Shown here: positions 22,780 through 33,800 of the stretch, one piece after another
How positions within the stretch are numbered: the first letter of the stretch is position 1
How the letters are laid out: each line of letters starts with the position of its first letter
Origin: Cephalotus follicularis
Lineage: Eukaryota > Streptophyta > Magnoliopsida > Oxalidales > Cephalotaceae
DNA length: 64,000 bases
Direction of reading: 5' to 3'
NCBI GenBank assembly: GCA_001972305.1
Contig: BDDD01001505.1
Location: 190,052 to 254,051, forward strand
Notes under the pieces: generated by a model
Database searches by the model: none
Told to the model about the DNA's origin: nothing
Seen by the model: only the letters and a program-made list of their open reading frames with translations
Position numbers and translations under genes: made by a program

Positions 22780-23465
22780 TGTTGACATTTATGTCTCAAT
22801 CCTAGTTTTGATGATAACATATTTGTGTTTAACCAAGTTTTTTTATGTGCAAGAAAAACATGGAATGCGCGAAACAGCAAGAAAAACTGCAGAAACAGGA
22901 TAAAGCGTCGACGCTCAAAAATAAAGCGTCAGTGCTTTGTGCAACAGTCGAGACAATGAACAAAGCGTCTACCATTGAAGTGTTTTGAGGAGAGGAAAAA
23001 ATGTTCAAACCGTCGATGCCTACATTTAAGCGTCTGCGCTTTAAGTCAAAGCGTCTGCGCTTTGACACACGGAGTCTGCTGATTAAACCAGTGACTTAAG
23101 ATGGAATTCAATTTGACAAAAGCGGCGACGCTTTGATCTAACCGTCAGCGCTTTGAGGCAACAGTCGACTCTAACATCCAGAACGCCTGCGCTTTGACTC
23201 GAAAAATTCAAATTAAAATACCTAACGGTCATATAAGCGCCGACGCTTTGCACGGCCGAAAAGAATTCTGACAGAGTTTTAATGCGCCATTTTTTATGGA
23301 CCAAGTTTCAAGACTTACCCAACGGATCTCTTAGGCAAGAAACATATATATACAAAGGTTTTTTGAAGAGAAAAAGGAGAAGAACACAAGTGACATCAAA
23401 TACAAAAGATCATTCAAGAAAACATACAACAAGCATTCAAAATCAAGAAGTTCTATCAAAAAGCC
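22780..23465 (+). repeat. SIRE A 5' LTR (partial)
   Basis: It begins TGTTGACATTTATGTCTCAA and aligns base for base with the 3' LTR at 30135. It contains the AAAGCGTCGACGCTT array at 22902-23250 and ACATATATATACAAAG near 23341, a plausible TATA region. The portion that would carry the conserved 3' box and primer site is not present. Confidence 0.85.
22902..23252. repeat. Palindrome array, AAAGCGTCGACGCTTT type
   Basis: About eleven copies occur: AAAGCGTCGACGCT at 22902, AAAGCGTCAGTGCTTTG near 22923, ACCGTCGATGCC near 23010, AAGCGTCTGCGCTTT near 23029 and 23048, AAGCGGCGACGCTTTG near 23120, ACCGTCAGCGCTTTG near 23141, AACAGTCGACTC near 23160, ACGCCTGCGCTTTG near 23181 and AAGCGCCGACGCTTTG near 23235. 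Most keep strong palindromic arms AAAGCG..CGCTTT. Confidence 0.8.
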
Positions 23466-25211
23466 CTCATTTATGGGACCTCATAGTTGATGGTCCAAAT
23501 CTCCCCACTGTCACACTTGAAAACGGGGATGTAGTTCCTAAGCCCAGAAATCTTTATGATGATAATGATAGAAAAAGAGTTCAAATAAATGCTAAGGCTA
23601 AACACATTATTATTTGTGCTATAAACTCTAATGACTTCAATAGGATTTCGTCTTGCATTTCCGCCAAGGAAATGTGGGATAGACTTGAGGTCACCTATGA
23701 AGGAACAAATCAAGTTAAGGAAGCTAAGATTAGCATGCTAGTCCATGAATATGAAATGTTCACCATGAATGAGAACGAAGACATTAAATCCATGTTCTCT
23801 AGATTTACACATATCATTAATGCATTACAAGTTTTAGATAAAACATATTCTAACAGTGAAATGGTGAGAAAAATTCTTAGGTGCTTACCAAGGTCTTGGA
23901 TGCCGAAGGTCACCGCAATTGAAGAAGCAAAGTATCTCAATGTCCTTCCACTAGAAGATCTTCTTGGGTCATTAATGACTCATGAACTGACAATGCAAAA
24001 GAAGGATGATGATGAAGAAAAAGAGAAGAAGAAGAAGAAGAAGGTGGCTTTAAAATCGTACCAAATCGAAGAGTCCGAGGACGATGATGATGATGAAGAG
24101 CTAGCCCTTATCACACGAAAGTTCAAAAAATTCCTTGCTAGCAAGAAGAAGTTTGGTGGAAAGCCAAACAAGAAAATCCACCAAAAAAGAGAGTCAAGCA
24201 AGCTAGAAGAAATCATATGCTTCGAGTGCAACAAACCGGGGCACTACAAAAGCGATTGCCCTCAGCTCAAAAAGAATGACCTATTGAAGAAGAAGAAAAA
24301 GGCTATGATCGCAACATGGGATGATAGTGATGAGTCTAGCTCGGATGAAGACTCAAATGAAGAAGTGGCTCAAATAGCTTTGATGGCCTTAGCGGAAGAA
24401 GAAGAAGAAGAGAGCGATGAGGTAACATATGATGAACTTGTTTTAATAGTAGAGAAGTATAGTTCTATGATTGCATCATTAAAGAAAAGGGTTAAGTCAT
24501 TAGTAAACGAAAACGATGAACTTAAATCAATAAATTTAGCTAAAGAATAAAACTCGAACGAAATTGAAGTAGATCTTCTAGAGAATGAAGTAGCATATCT
24601 AGAAAAGGAAAATAGAAATCTTAAGGAAGAAATAGAAGCATTAAAGAAAACTTTCTCAAAGTTTTCTAATAGTAGTGAGAAGCTTAAAAATCTTCTTAGC
24701 ATGCAAAGGTGTGTCTTTGATAAAGTCGGACTAGGATATGAGGAGATGAATAATGTTAAGCTTTATCAAACATTCTTTGAAAGGAAAGAAAGAATAGAAA
24801 AAGAAAAAGGTTGAAAAGGTTCAAATTAAAAAGAAAATTGTAAAAACTTTGTGTGACTATTGTGGTAAAAATGGACATACATCTTTTACTTGCTTTCATA
24901 AAAAGAATGCCATGTTTAAGAAAAGTTTTAATAATTCATGTAATTTTTGTGGTAAACATGGACACACATCTTCACAATGCTATCAAAAGAAAAATGCCAT
25001 ATATAAGAAAAAGATAAATATCTCATGTACTCATTGTGGTAAGTACGGTCATGCATTTTCATCTTGCTTTTATAAAAGAAATAATATGTATAAAAGAAGA
25101 ACAATTGTTTTTTGCAACAATTGTGGTAAAAATGACCATACTTCTACCTCATGCTTTTACAAAGAAAATATATTAAACAATTTGAATTTTTCTAGAGTAA
25201 AAATAAGTTGA
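23466..25211 (+). pseudogene. SIRE A gag region with one plus four CCHC zinc knuckles
   Basis: The UBN2-type gag domain is clear (LWDLIVDGPNLPT, SAKEMWDRLEVTYEGTNQVK, LVHEYEMFTMNENEDI, ILRCLPRSWMPKVTAIEEA, LEDLLGSLMTHEL). A lysine/glutamate-rich linker follows, then zinc knuckle CFECNKPGHYKSDC, an acidic stretch and coiled-coil-like sequence. Downstream (24849-25190) four further knuckles lie in tandem: CDYCGKNGHTSFTC, CNFCGKHGHTSSQC, CTHCGKYGHAFSSC and CNNCGKNDHTSTSC. Gag packages element RNA, and knuckles bind nucleic acid. The tandem set is unusual; SIRE B has one at the same place. Confidence 0.85.
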
Positions 25212-25298
25212 GTTCCCAAAGGAACCATTTTGACTAACCCCAAAGGACCCAAGGTTTGTTGGGTACCTCAAACGAATATTTGAAAATTGTGTTTGTAG

Positions 25299-26540
25299 GT
25301 GTGCTTGAAGGTATTATCCAAGAAGACACAATGGTACTTGGATAGTGGATGCTCCAAGCATATGACGGGCGAGAAGAGTCTCTTCGTCAAGTACGAATCA
25401 AAGGAAGGAGGAGAAGTAACATTTGGAGACAATGCAAAAGGGAAGATCAAAGGTTTTGGCTCCATTGGTAACAATAAAACCTCCATTCATAATGTTTTAT
25501 TTGTTGATGGACTTAAGCACAATCTCTTGAGCATAAGCCAATTATGTGACAAGAATTGTAGAGTCATTTTTGAAAAAGACTCATGTAAAGTGATAGATAT
25601 AAATAGCAATCAAATTTAAGTTTGTAGGATATAGACATGGGAATGTGTATGTGGTAGATATAGATGATTTGAATAATGTTAAATGTCTTGTGTCAATAAA
25701 TGAGGATAGTTGGCTATGGCATAGAAGATTAGGTCATGTAGGTATGTCATCCATATCAAAGCTTTTAAAACATGAGTTATTTAAAGGACTCCCTAAAATT
25801 AACTTTGAAAAAGATAAAGTTTGTGACGCATGTCAATACGGAAAACAAACTAGAGCTTCTTTCAAAAGCAAAGACATTGTATCAACAACTAGGCCATTGC
25901 AACTTTTGCATATAGATTTGTTTGGTCCTATAGATATTAGAGGTCTAGGTGGTAAGTCCTATGCCATGATCATAGTAGACGATTATTCGAGATATACATG
26001 GACTATTATCCTAGCCCACAAAAATAAATCTTTCAAAGAATTTTCAAATTTTTGCAAAATTGTTCAAAATGAAAAGGATACTTCTATTTCTAAAATTAGA
26101 AGTGATCATGGAAAAGAGTTTGAAAATCATTTGTTTTAAAATTTTTGTAATGAAAATGGTTTATAAATGAGTTCTCTACTCCTAGAACACCTCAACAAAA
26201 TGGGGTTGTTGAAAGGAAACGTTACAAGAAATGTGTAGAACACTTTTAAACGAAAATAATTTACCAAAATACTTTTGGGCGGAAGCAATAAATACTTCTT
26301 GTTATATCTTAAATCACATATCAATAAGGCCAATTCTCAAAAAGACTCCATATGAATTATGGAGGGGGAGAAAGCTGAACATTAGTTACTTTCACACATT
26401 CTGATGCAAATGCTTCATCCACAATAATGGAAAAGAGCATCTTGGGAAATTCGACTCCAAAGTCGATGAAGGTATTTTTCTTGGTTATTGTTCTAGTAGT
26501 AGGGCTTATAGATGCTTCAATAAAAGAACTTTACTAGTTG
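25299..26540 (+). pseudogene. SIRE A protease and integrase region
   Basis: The copia protease motif WYLDSGCSKHMTGEKSLF is followed by VTFGDNAKGKIKGFGSIG and LKHNLLSISQLCD. Integrase follows: SWLWHRRLGHVGMSSISKL, CDACQYGKQTRASF (zinc-binding), LLHIDLFGP, IIVDDYSRYTW, KIRSDHGKEFEN, PQQNGVVERK and YFWAEAINTSCYI. This is the expected order for a Sirevirus polyprotein. It is part of a broken fossil. Confidence 0.85.
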
Positions 26541-26827
26541 AAGAATCAATGCATGTTATATTTGATGAAACTAACCCTAAACTTCCAAAAGAAGTTATTG
26601 ATGATGATTGTGTAGATTTTATTGAAAATGGAGTTAACGAGCTAAATCTAGATGAAACCAAAAAGGAGGAATCCACTATAGAAGAGACACCTCAAGAAAG
26701 CTATCAAGAAGCTCTCCACGACAAAACCTTGAAGGTGGTAAGAGGACACCCTCATGAAGCAATAATAGGTAATCCTAGATTATGAGTATCTACTAGATCT
26801 AGTATTAATCATATTTATATTGCATTC

Positions 26828-27890
26828 TTGTCACAAATAGAACCTAAAAATATAAATGAGGCCGAAAAAGACGAAAATTGGATTAATGCTATGCAAGAGG
26901 AATTAAATCAATTCAAAAGAAATAAAGTATGGAATCTAGTTCCTAGGCCTAGTAACCAAAATATAATCGGCACAAAATGGGTATTTCATAACAAAGTAGA
27001 TGACCAAGGAATTGTAATTAGAAATAAGGCTATGGTAGTTGCTAAGGGATATTCCCAAGAAGAGGGAATTGACTTTGATGAGTCATATGCACCCGTAGCT
27101 AGATTAGAATCTATACGCATGTTACTTGCATATGCATCATTTAAGGATTTCACCCTCTTTCAAATGGATGTAAAGAGTGCATTCTTAAATGGTGTAATAA
27201 AGGAGGAAGTTTATGTGGAACAACCTCCCAGGTTTGAAAACCCTCATTTTCCCAATTGATCAAAAATTGTATAGAAGCATGGTTGGTTCATTGCTTTACT
27301 TAACGGCGAGTAGGCCGGACATTTTGTTTAGTGTATGCTTATGTGCTAGATTTCAAGCATGTCCCAAGGAATCCCACTTGCATGCCGTAAAAAGAATCTT
27401 CAAGTATTTAGCATATACACCCTCTTTAGGACTATGGTATCCTAGGAAATCATCCTTTGAGTTACACACTTACTCCGATGCCGATTTCAGAGGATATAAA
27501 GTAGATAGAAAAAGCACGAGTGGCACGTGTCAATTTTTAGGCAATATGCTCATTTCTTGGTTTAGCAATAAACAAAATTCGGTAGCACTTTCTACTACCG
27601 AAGTCGAATATATTGCTGCGGGAAGTTGTTGCGCCCAAATTATGTGGATGAAGCAACAACTCCTTGACTATGGCTTTAACTTTGAAAAAGTGCCAATTAA
27701 GTGTGATAACACTAATGCGATATGTTTAGGAAAAAACCCGGTTCATCACTCTTGGACTAAACACATTGACATAAGATATCACTTCATAAAAGATCACATA
27801 GAAAAAGGCGATATTGAATTGGTTTTCGTCCCGACTCAAGAACAAGTTGCGGACATCTTCACAAAACCATTAGATGAACAAACCTTCTGA
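26828..27890 (+). pseudogene. SIRE A RT and RNase H region
   Basis: RT beginnings are clear ([71 protein letters not shown]). RNase H is clear too (RSMVGSLLYLTASRPDI, TYSDADFRGYKVDRKSTSG, ALSTTEVEYIAAGSCCAQ, KHIDIRYHFIKDHIEKGDI, EQVADIFTKPLDEQ). Not all of the RT is represented. It is part of a broken fossil. Confidence 0.85.
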
Positions 27891-28046
27891 AAATTGAGAT
27901 TAGAATTAGGTCTGTGTGAAATTGAGTGATTGACATGCTTATATGATTGGTGTGATAATACATGTTTGCTCAATATGCTTGTTTATTCATTAATGCATCA
28001 TTTGCATTCATTCATACGCGTTTACGAAAAATCGACAGAAAACAGA

Positions 28047-28163
28047 ACAAAGCGCCGACGCCTGTCATTAAAGCGTCAGTGCTTTATACAAAAATTAGGG
28101 CTCGAATTAGGGAAAGTAGTCAAAGCGCCGATGCCTCCCTCTACTCCATCGACGCTTTAGTCG
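28047..28163. repeat. Internal palindrome patch upstream of SIRE A ORF3
   Basis: AAAGCGCCGACGCCTG near 28049, AAAGCGTCAGTGCTTTA near 28070, AAAGCGCCGATGCC near 28119 and CATCGACGCTTTAG near 28148 repeat the motif of this element's LTRs. Here they lie inside the element, between the end of RNase H (27890) and ORF3. Their equivalent in SIRE B is at 55350-55790. Confidence 0.75.
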
Positions 28164-28289
28164 TGTTTAATGATAGAAAGCACCGTCTGTCAAGCCATTT
28201 TTACACAAAAACTAAAACTCCTAACTCTAAACCCACTGTCTCTGGCGATTTTGTGCCTCATTTCACTCGAAAATACTTGATAAACCTCA

Positions 28290-29554
28290 AACTAACATCA
28301 AAGGTGCCAAGAACCAAGAATTTTGAAGCTGGACAAGGGTCTAAAACAAAAAGGAAATCTGTTGGGCGCAAAGGGAAGGGCATAGACACTCATCCAGCCA
28401 CACCAGAGGTTGCTTCCTCACTCCCTAGGTATCCTGAAGCCTATTTTAATCGTAAGATTCTAGTAGGTAAAATATTAGATTTCGATTTCTGCAATAACGA
28501 GGGTTTTCCCATTGTAGAGTGGCTAGGTGCTCAAGGGTTAAAACCCTTATTTTCAATCAATTTACTTAGCTATCCTGAGCTAATTAAGGAATTTTATGTT
28601 CACATTCTAAATAGCTCTATGGAAGAATTAAGCACTAGGGTCAAAAACAAGGGAATTGAATTAGAAATTGACACACTAGCCACAATCCTAAATGTTCCGA
28701 ATGATGGTGCTAGGGGATGGAACCAAAGAGCTTGGGTAACAAGTAGAGATTTTGATAGGCAGGATTGTGTACGAGTTCTTTTTGGTGAAAATACTGATTT
28801 TCTACAGCGAATGTACACTAGGAACCTTAGTTTACATTATAGGTTCCTACATCGTGCTGTATGTACACACATTTTGCCTAAAGCTGGTGGGTTCGATGAG
28901 GTAACCCACATGGAGGCATATACTATGTACCACCTAATCACAGGCAGAAGAATTAATGTGCCTTTCTTGATAATTAATCACATGCATGCAATCCATGACC
29001 GAGAGAATGCCAGATTAGGTTATAGCAACATCATTACCAAAATCCTCCAATTCTTCACAATTGACCTAACTGGAGAAATAAATCACCCACTCCAGAGTGT
29101 TGACAAGTTAGGTAAAGGAACCCTAGGAAGAGTGGGGTTCAAAAAGCACAAACGGCTTGGAACCTAGATCCCAAGGGAAGAAGACTCTAATAGAGTCGTT
29201 GAAGAAGAGGGAGAGGCAGAAATGGGCGATGAAGCACAAAATGTACCAAGAGAACCTGAAGTTGAGCAAACACCAGATATCAACCTCCCAAGAACCAAAC
29301 TAGATGAGATATTGAATGCGATTAAGGGACTACAGCAAAATGTCGAAGAAATAAAAATGAATATGCAATTGGTTAAAAGAAGACAAAAGAGAATGACAAA
29401 GAAGTTCACAGAAACGGGGATAATGGACTACGCAGGTCTCATTTCCTCCTCCCCGAGCCACGACAACGATGACATTCAACAAGATGATGGAGCAACCGAT
29501 GACTTGGAGGGAGAGATCGGTGGTGAAAACGAAGACACTCAAATGAACGACTAA
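28290..29554 (+). pseudogene. Sirevirus ORF3, envelope-like / plant-transposon-protein domain
   Basis: After a basic stretch (KTKRKSVGRKGKG) comes a globular domain with YFNRKILVGKILDFDFCNN, WLGAQGLKPLFSINLLSYPE, IKEFYVHILNS, IELEIDTLATILNVPNDGA, LHYRFLHRAVCTHILPKAGG and MYHLITGRRINVPFLIINHM. This resembles the domain catalogued as putative plant transposon protein and found after pol in dicot Sireviruses. The C-terminal part (29222-29554) is acidic with a coiled-coil-like segment (ILNAIKGLQQNVEEIKMNMQ). ORF3 has been called envelope-like, but no signal peptide or clear transmembrane segment is seen. Its function is unknown. It is part of a broken fossil, and SIRE B carries a related copy at 55900. 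Confidence 0.75.
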
Positions 29555-30134
29555 GCTCATGCATTTCATTTTTGCATTCTATGATGATGTAGTATTTTGC
29601 TATGGACAACTTTTTATGATTTGTGGTATTATCTTTGTAATGTGACAGTTTAATGTATTCAACAAGCTTCGTGATATCTCATTATGCATTTTATGTCTAT
29701 GTATCGTTTTAATTTTGATATGTAAAACTTGTGATTGGTTTGAAGTATGCAACGTGAAATTATGGGATTGGAATGTTTTCTTTTGTACTTAATCCAATGT
29801 CATGAATGAATTTGACGTTGATGTTACTGTGTTACTATGTTATTGAAATTGAAAAATGACATGACTATGGATGCTTAAATGACATTGTTTTACATCAAAA
29901 CATTGATTTGATTATAACAATTTAAATCCTTTTTGAATTGATAACAAAAAGGGGGAGAAAGGATAAGAAAAGATAGGGAAATAATGACAAAGTAAACACC
30001 CCTTGTTTAACTAAGGGGGAGATAATGAACTAAGGGGGAGCAAATGTGTTTGTGCATTATTTGTTATGTTTTAAGTTATACTATTTATTATGTTTAACTG
30101 AAACAAATTTTGTCATCATCAAAAAGGGGGAGAT
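29555..30134 (+). promoter_or_regulatory. SIRE A 3' untranslated region with repeated polypurine tracts
   Basis: Four polypurine tracts are present: AAAAAGGGGGAGAAAGG at 29946-29962, AAGGGGGAGA at 30013-30022, AAGGGGGAG at 30032-30040 and AAAAAGGGGGAGAT at 30121-30134. The last abuts the LTR start. Multiple polypurine tracts are a known hallmark of Sireviruses. The rest of the region is AT-rich with no gene. Confidence 0.8.
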
Positions 30135-30870
30135 TGTTGACATTTATGTCTCAATCCTAGTTTTGATGATAACATATTTGTATTTAAGAAGTTTCTTTAT
30201 GTGCAAGAAAAACATGGAATGCGTGAAACAGCAAGAAAAACTGTAGAAACAGGATAAAGCGTCGACGCTCAGAAATAAAGTGTCAACACTTTGTGCAACA
30301 GTCGAGACAATGAACAAAGCGTCTACCGTTGAAGTGTTTTGAGGAGAGAAACAAATGCTCAAACCGTCGACGTCTACATTTAAGCGTCTGCGCTTTAAGC
30401 CAAAGTGTCTGCACTTTGACACACGGAGTCTGTTGATTAAACCAGTGACTTAAGGTGGAATTCAATTTTACAAAAGCGGCGACGCTTTGATCTAACCGTC
30501 AGCGCTTTAAGGCAACAGTCGACTCCAAAATCCAGAACGTCTGCGCTTTGACTCGACAAATTCAAATTAAAATACCTAACGGTCATATAAGCGTCGACGC
30601 TTTGAGGGAGACAGTTGACGCTTTGCACGGCTAAATAGATTTCTGACAGAGTTTTAATGCGCCGTTTTGATGTACCAAGTTTCAAGACATACCCAACGGA
30701 TCTCTGAGGCAAGAAACATATATATACAAAGGTTTTTTGAAGAGAAAAGTGAGAAGAACACAAGAGACAAGAAATACAAAGATCTATCAAGCAAATATAC
30801 AACAAGCTTTCAAAATCAAGAAGTCTCATTCAAAAGCTCTTATCGAGTGTTTCCCCCTTGTATTTTATTC
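30135..30870 (+). repeat. SIRE A 3' LTR (partial)
   Basis: It starts TGTTGACATTTATGTCTCAA right after the polypurine tract and follows the 5' LTR closely. The palindrome array (30256-30635) has one extra unit (CAGTTGACGCTTTG near 30612) compared with the 5' copy. Homology to fragment V starts near 30876, so the LTR 3' end is lost at that junction. Confidence 0.85.
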
Positions 30871-31962
30871 AGCCAACGTGTGATTGCCGACAAAGGAGTG
30901 CTTGCGTAGCCCTTCCATCGATGTTCATACGGTGCTCTGGTAGTGGGTATCTATATGCGTATATGAGGGATGTGTACAGTCCTGTTGTAACGCCCCGTAT
31001 TATATTTTGGAGTATAGTTAATCAAAGAGTTTATTTTGGGGGCATCCCAATTTTAATTTGATATGTGATCGCGGTGAATTTTTAAAGCATGCTCTAATGG
31101 ATTGCTAGGCTAAGATATAAAATTGATTATAGGCTAAATTATTTTGGACCAAAGTTAATAATAAGTTCATCATGGGTGTAACGCCCCAAACCCCAAGGGT
31201 CAACCCCCAAGGTTTGACGCGCTACTAACAGTATCATTCATTTAGTAATATTCAGCGGAAATAAAAAAAACTTTTAACAATAAAATAATGCATGCGGAAT
31301 AAATCCAATTAAATATCATTTGCGTGGATAAACCCAGTGTTATACAATAATGTTCATAAAAACTCTGCCATAAGTCGGCAGGTCAAGAAATACAATATAA
31401 ATAGGTTGGTCGTCGATTTGCTGTGGAGGAGACTCACCCGGGGCTTCAATCCTTGGCTAGCTGCGAAGCTCCACCTGTACCTGACCCATTACATTAAAAT
31501 GCAATGGGTCAGCGACCACTGGTCGTGTAGGAACTACAACCACTCATGCATGGAGATGCAAATGTAGCAGGCAATATGCAATGCAATGAGATGCAATAAT
31601 AATAGTATAGTATAACACTTCACTCATTTGCTACTAGTAATCAATAACAGTACAATGCACTTTGTATCATTCCTTAACAATCATTAACTGTCAGTAACAA
31701 TCATTAACCATCATAATAAATCCTTCCTCGGCATCCCCTACTAAAGGAGGAATGATAACGCACTCCAGACGTTAAGGCAGAGGATCCGGGACAGGAATAA
31801 TCATTGTATTTTAGGCAGACTAGTTCCTCGGATTCCTCGGCTTTAGGAAGAGCAATGCACGCGCTCTAGGGGTTATAAGCAGAGGAGAGGAACATAAACA
31901 TTATACAGTATCAGTAACAGTCATTTAGTACAGTATACAATAATAACAGTAACAGTCAGTGT

Positions 31963-32163
31963 GGCTCATCTCGGTCGGTGATCCGTCGGCTTATCTCAGT
32001 TGGTGATCCGTCGACTCATCTCGGTCGGTGATCCATTGGGCTATCTCGGTGATCCATCAGGCTCATCTCAAAGATAGCCTTACCGGCTCATCTCAATCGG
32101 TGATCTGACAGCTCATCTCAGTCGGTGATCAGTCAGCTCATCTCAATTGGTGATCAGGCATAG
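31963..32163. repeat. Minisatellite, about 28-bp unit, eight copies
   Basis: The unit GGCTCATCTCGGTCGGTGAT plus CCGTC repeats about eight times with point differences and small length changes. It lies in solo LTR N. Confidence 0.8.
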
Positions 32164-32399
32164 TACAGTACATTAACAGTACAATATCACTACACTATCA
32201 TTCTATTTACTGTGAGGTCTGCCCTTTCTGTACATTCACTACACTACATTCATTTATTACTTTACAATTATACAATCTCTGCCTTAAGGCATACTAGTCC
32301 TCCTTGGGCAATCCTGGTTGGACTTGGTTTGGGTCTGGTAAAAGGAGCCCAACATTCTTATACACTCTAAAGAGCTCAACCACATAATAAAGCATGCAT

Positions 32400-33800
32400 G
32401 AAACTCATGTGACAGTAACTTTGCGCCATACGTAGCATGCAGGGGTAATGGAATTCCCCACACATTTCACTGTCGCATGCATGAACAATGGCATTCCCCA
32501 CACATTGACGTCCTCGGCGCTTGCAGCAACAAAAGCGCTCTTCACTGGCGCAACCTCAGACGCCTGGCAAAGGTGGACTCTGGCATCTTGGAGGCATGCC
32601 CCATGGCGCCCCGTCTCATGGCAGCAGTGGATAGGATGCATGTAGGGGCAATGGCATCCTCGGAGGTTGCAGAGGACGGGACGCGTGCAGAGGACCAAGA
32701 TGTCCCCAGGCATTTTGGTGCACCCCAGGCGTAGGTATGGCGCACCTCAGCACTGGGCTTCTCGGACGTAGTGCAAGGGGACACTGCTCGGGGTCATTAT
32801 AGTAGAGCTCAGCACTGGCATTGGGAGCTCGGACTATGGCGTGGTTATGGTGCGTCCTTGGTAGTAGCAGGGTAGGACATCATTTGGCACATGAATGGTA
32901 GAGGAGATCTCGGACGCCGTGGAGAACTCTGGCAGTCGACGTTGCATGCAGAGGAAGCACGCATGGAGAGCTCAGTATCATGGATGCGTGGAAGCTATGG
33001 TGCACTATGCCATCCTCTGACACTTACAGAGGTCGGGCGCCATGTTCAACATGCACTGGACACATGCTTGCATCTCTGGAGCTCGGCATTGTCAGAGGAG
33101 AGCTCATCACTTAACATACTCAGGACTCATATGAGTAGTGGTCGGTGCATGGCCACCTGTGGCGACCTCGGGCCTTTACCAGTGGGGAGTTGGGTACACA
33201 ATACATGACAACTGTGGTGTGTTGCCCTACACAGATGCGTCCTTAGTCGTGTGCATGATGGCAGGACGCGTCCTTGGGCATTCAAGGTAGAGGGAGGCCA
33301 TGGTGGTCCCTTGGACGTAGGGTAGAGGAAACCATGGTCGGCGACATTGCAGAGGTGAGCTTAACTCCTCTGCTGTGGATGCTCGGTACTTCACCTCAGC
33401 ACCACTCCTCCTTGGCACGTGCATGGCAGGACGTGTTGGCGCATGGATGGTAGAACACGTCCCTGGCACGTACATGGCACCTCGACACCATAGCAGTGGA
33501 AGGTACACAGTGAAGGGCCGACGTCGTTGCATGCAGAGGACGCATGCATTGAGGGCCCTGCTACGCACAGTATTACATACTTGGGGCGCCTTGGCAGAGT
33601 AGAGCAATGGCGTACGTGTGCGCTCAGGAGGCATGCAGAGGAGGACTCGCATGCGTTGTGTGCACAGGAAGCATACAGAGGCGCCAGTTATATATATATC
33701 TTTATATACATGATGTTTATGATGCGCATGGAATGCCAGATGCCATCTCGGCATTATAGCATAATATTCAATAAGCCTATCGCGAAGGACCATTAATATT
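32400..33800. other. GC-rich middle of solo LTR N, no gene
   Basis: The GC content is well above the surrounding sequence, with recurrent GCATGCATG, CCTCGGACG and GGCATTCC words. Several open frames of 75-188 codons exist on both strands because stop codons are rare in GC-rich sequence. None resembles a known protein. Confidence 0.6.

Larger units (their letters stand above)
22780..30870 (+). mobile_element. Ty1/copia Sirevirus SIRE A, broken, both LTRs partial
   Basis: Parts in order are a partial 5' LTR (22780-23465), gag (23466-25211), protease and integrase (25299-26540), RT and RNase H (26828-27890), a palindrome patch (28047-28163), envelope-like ORF3 (28290-29554), multiple polypurine tracts (29945-30134) and a partial 3' LTR (30135-30870). 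It is broken with several breaks. The shared part of the LTRs differs by roughly 6-7% by eye, mostly at CpG sites, suggesting an insertion a few million years old. It inserted into the Tekay integrase region; five bases before the LTR are GACAT, but the right flank is lost. Confidence 0.88.

Noticed and set aside
28900-29554. ORF3 as a true viral envelope gene
   Set aside because: No signal peptide, clear transmembrane segment or fusion motif is seen. The resemblance is to the plant-transposon-protein domain only.
31963-32163. CRISPR-like array
   Set aside because: Units are directly adjacent with no unique spacers, and the context is a plant LTR.
33227-33793. 188-codon minus-strand open frame
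   Set aside because: It lies in the GC-rich middle of solo LTR N, has no recognisable domain and overlaps equally open frames on the other strand.
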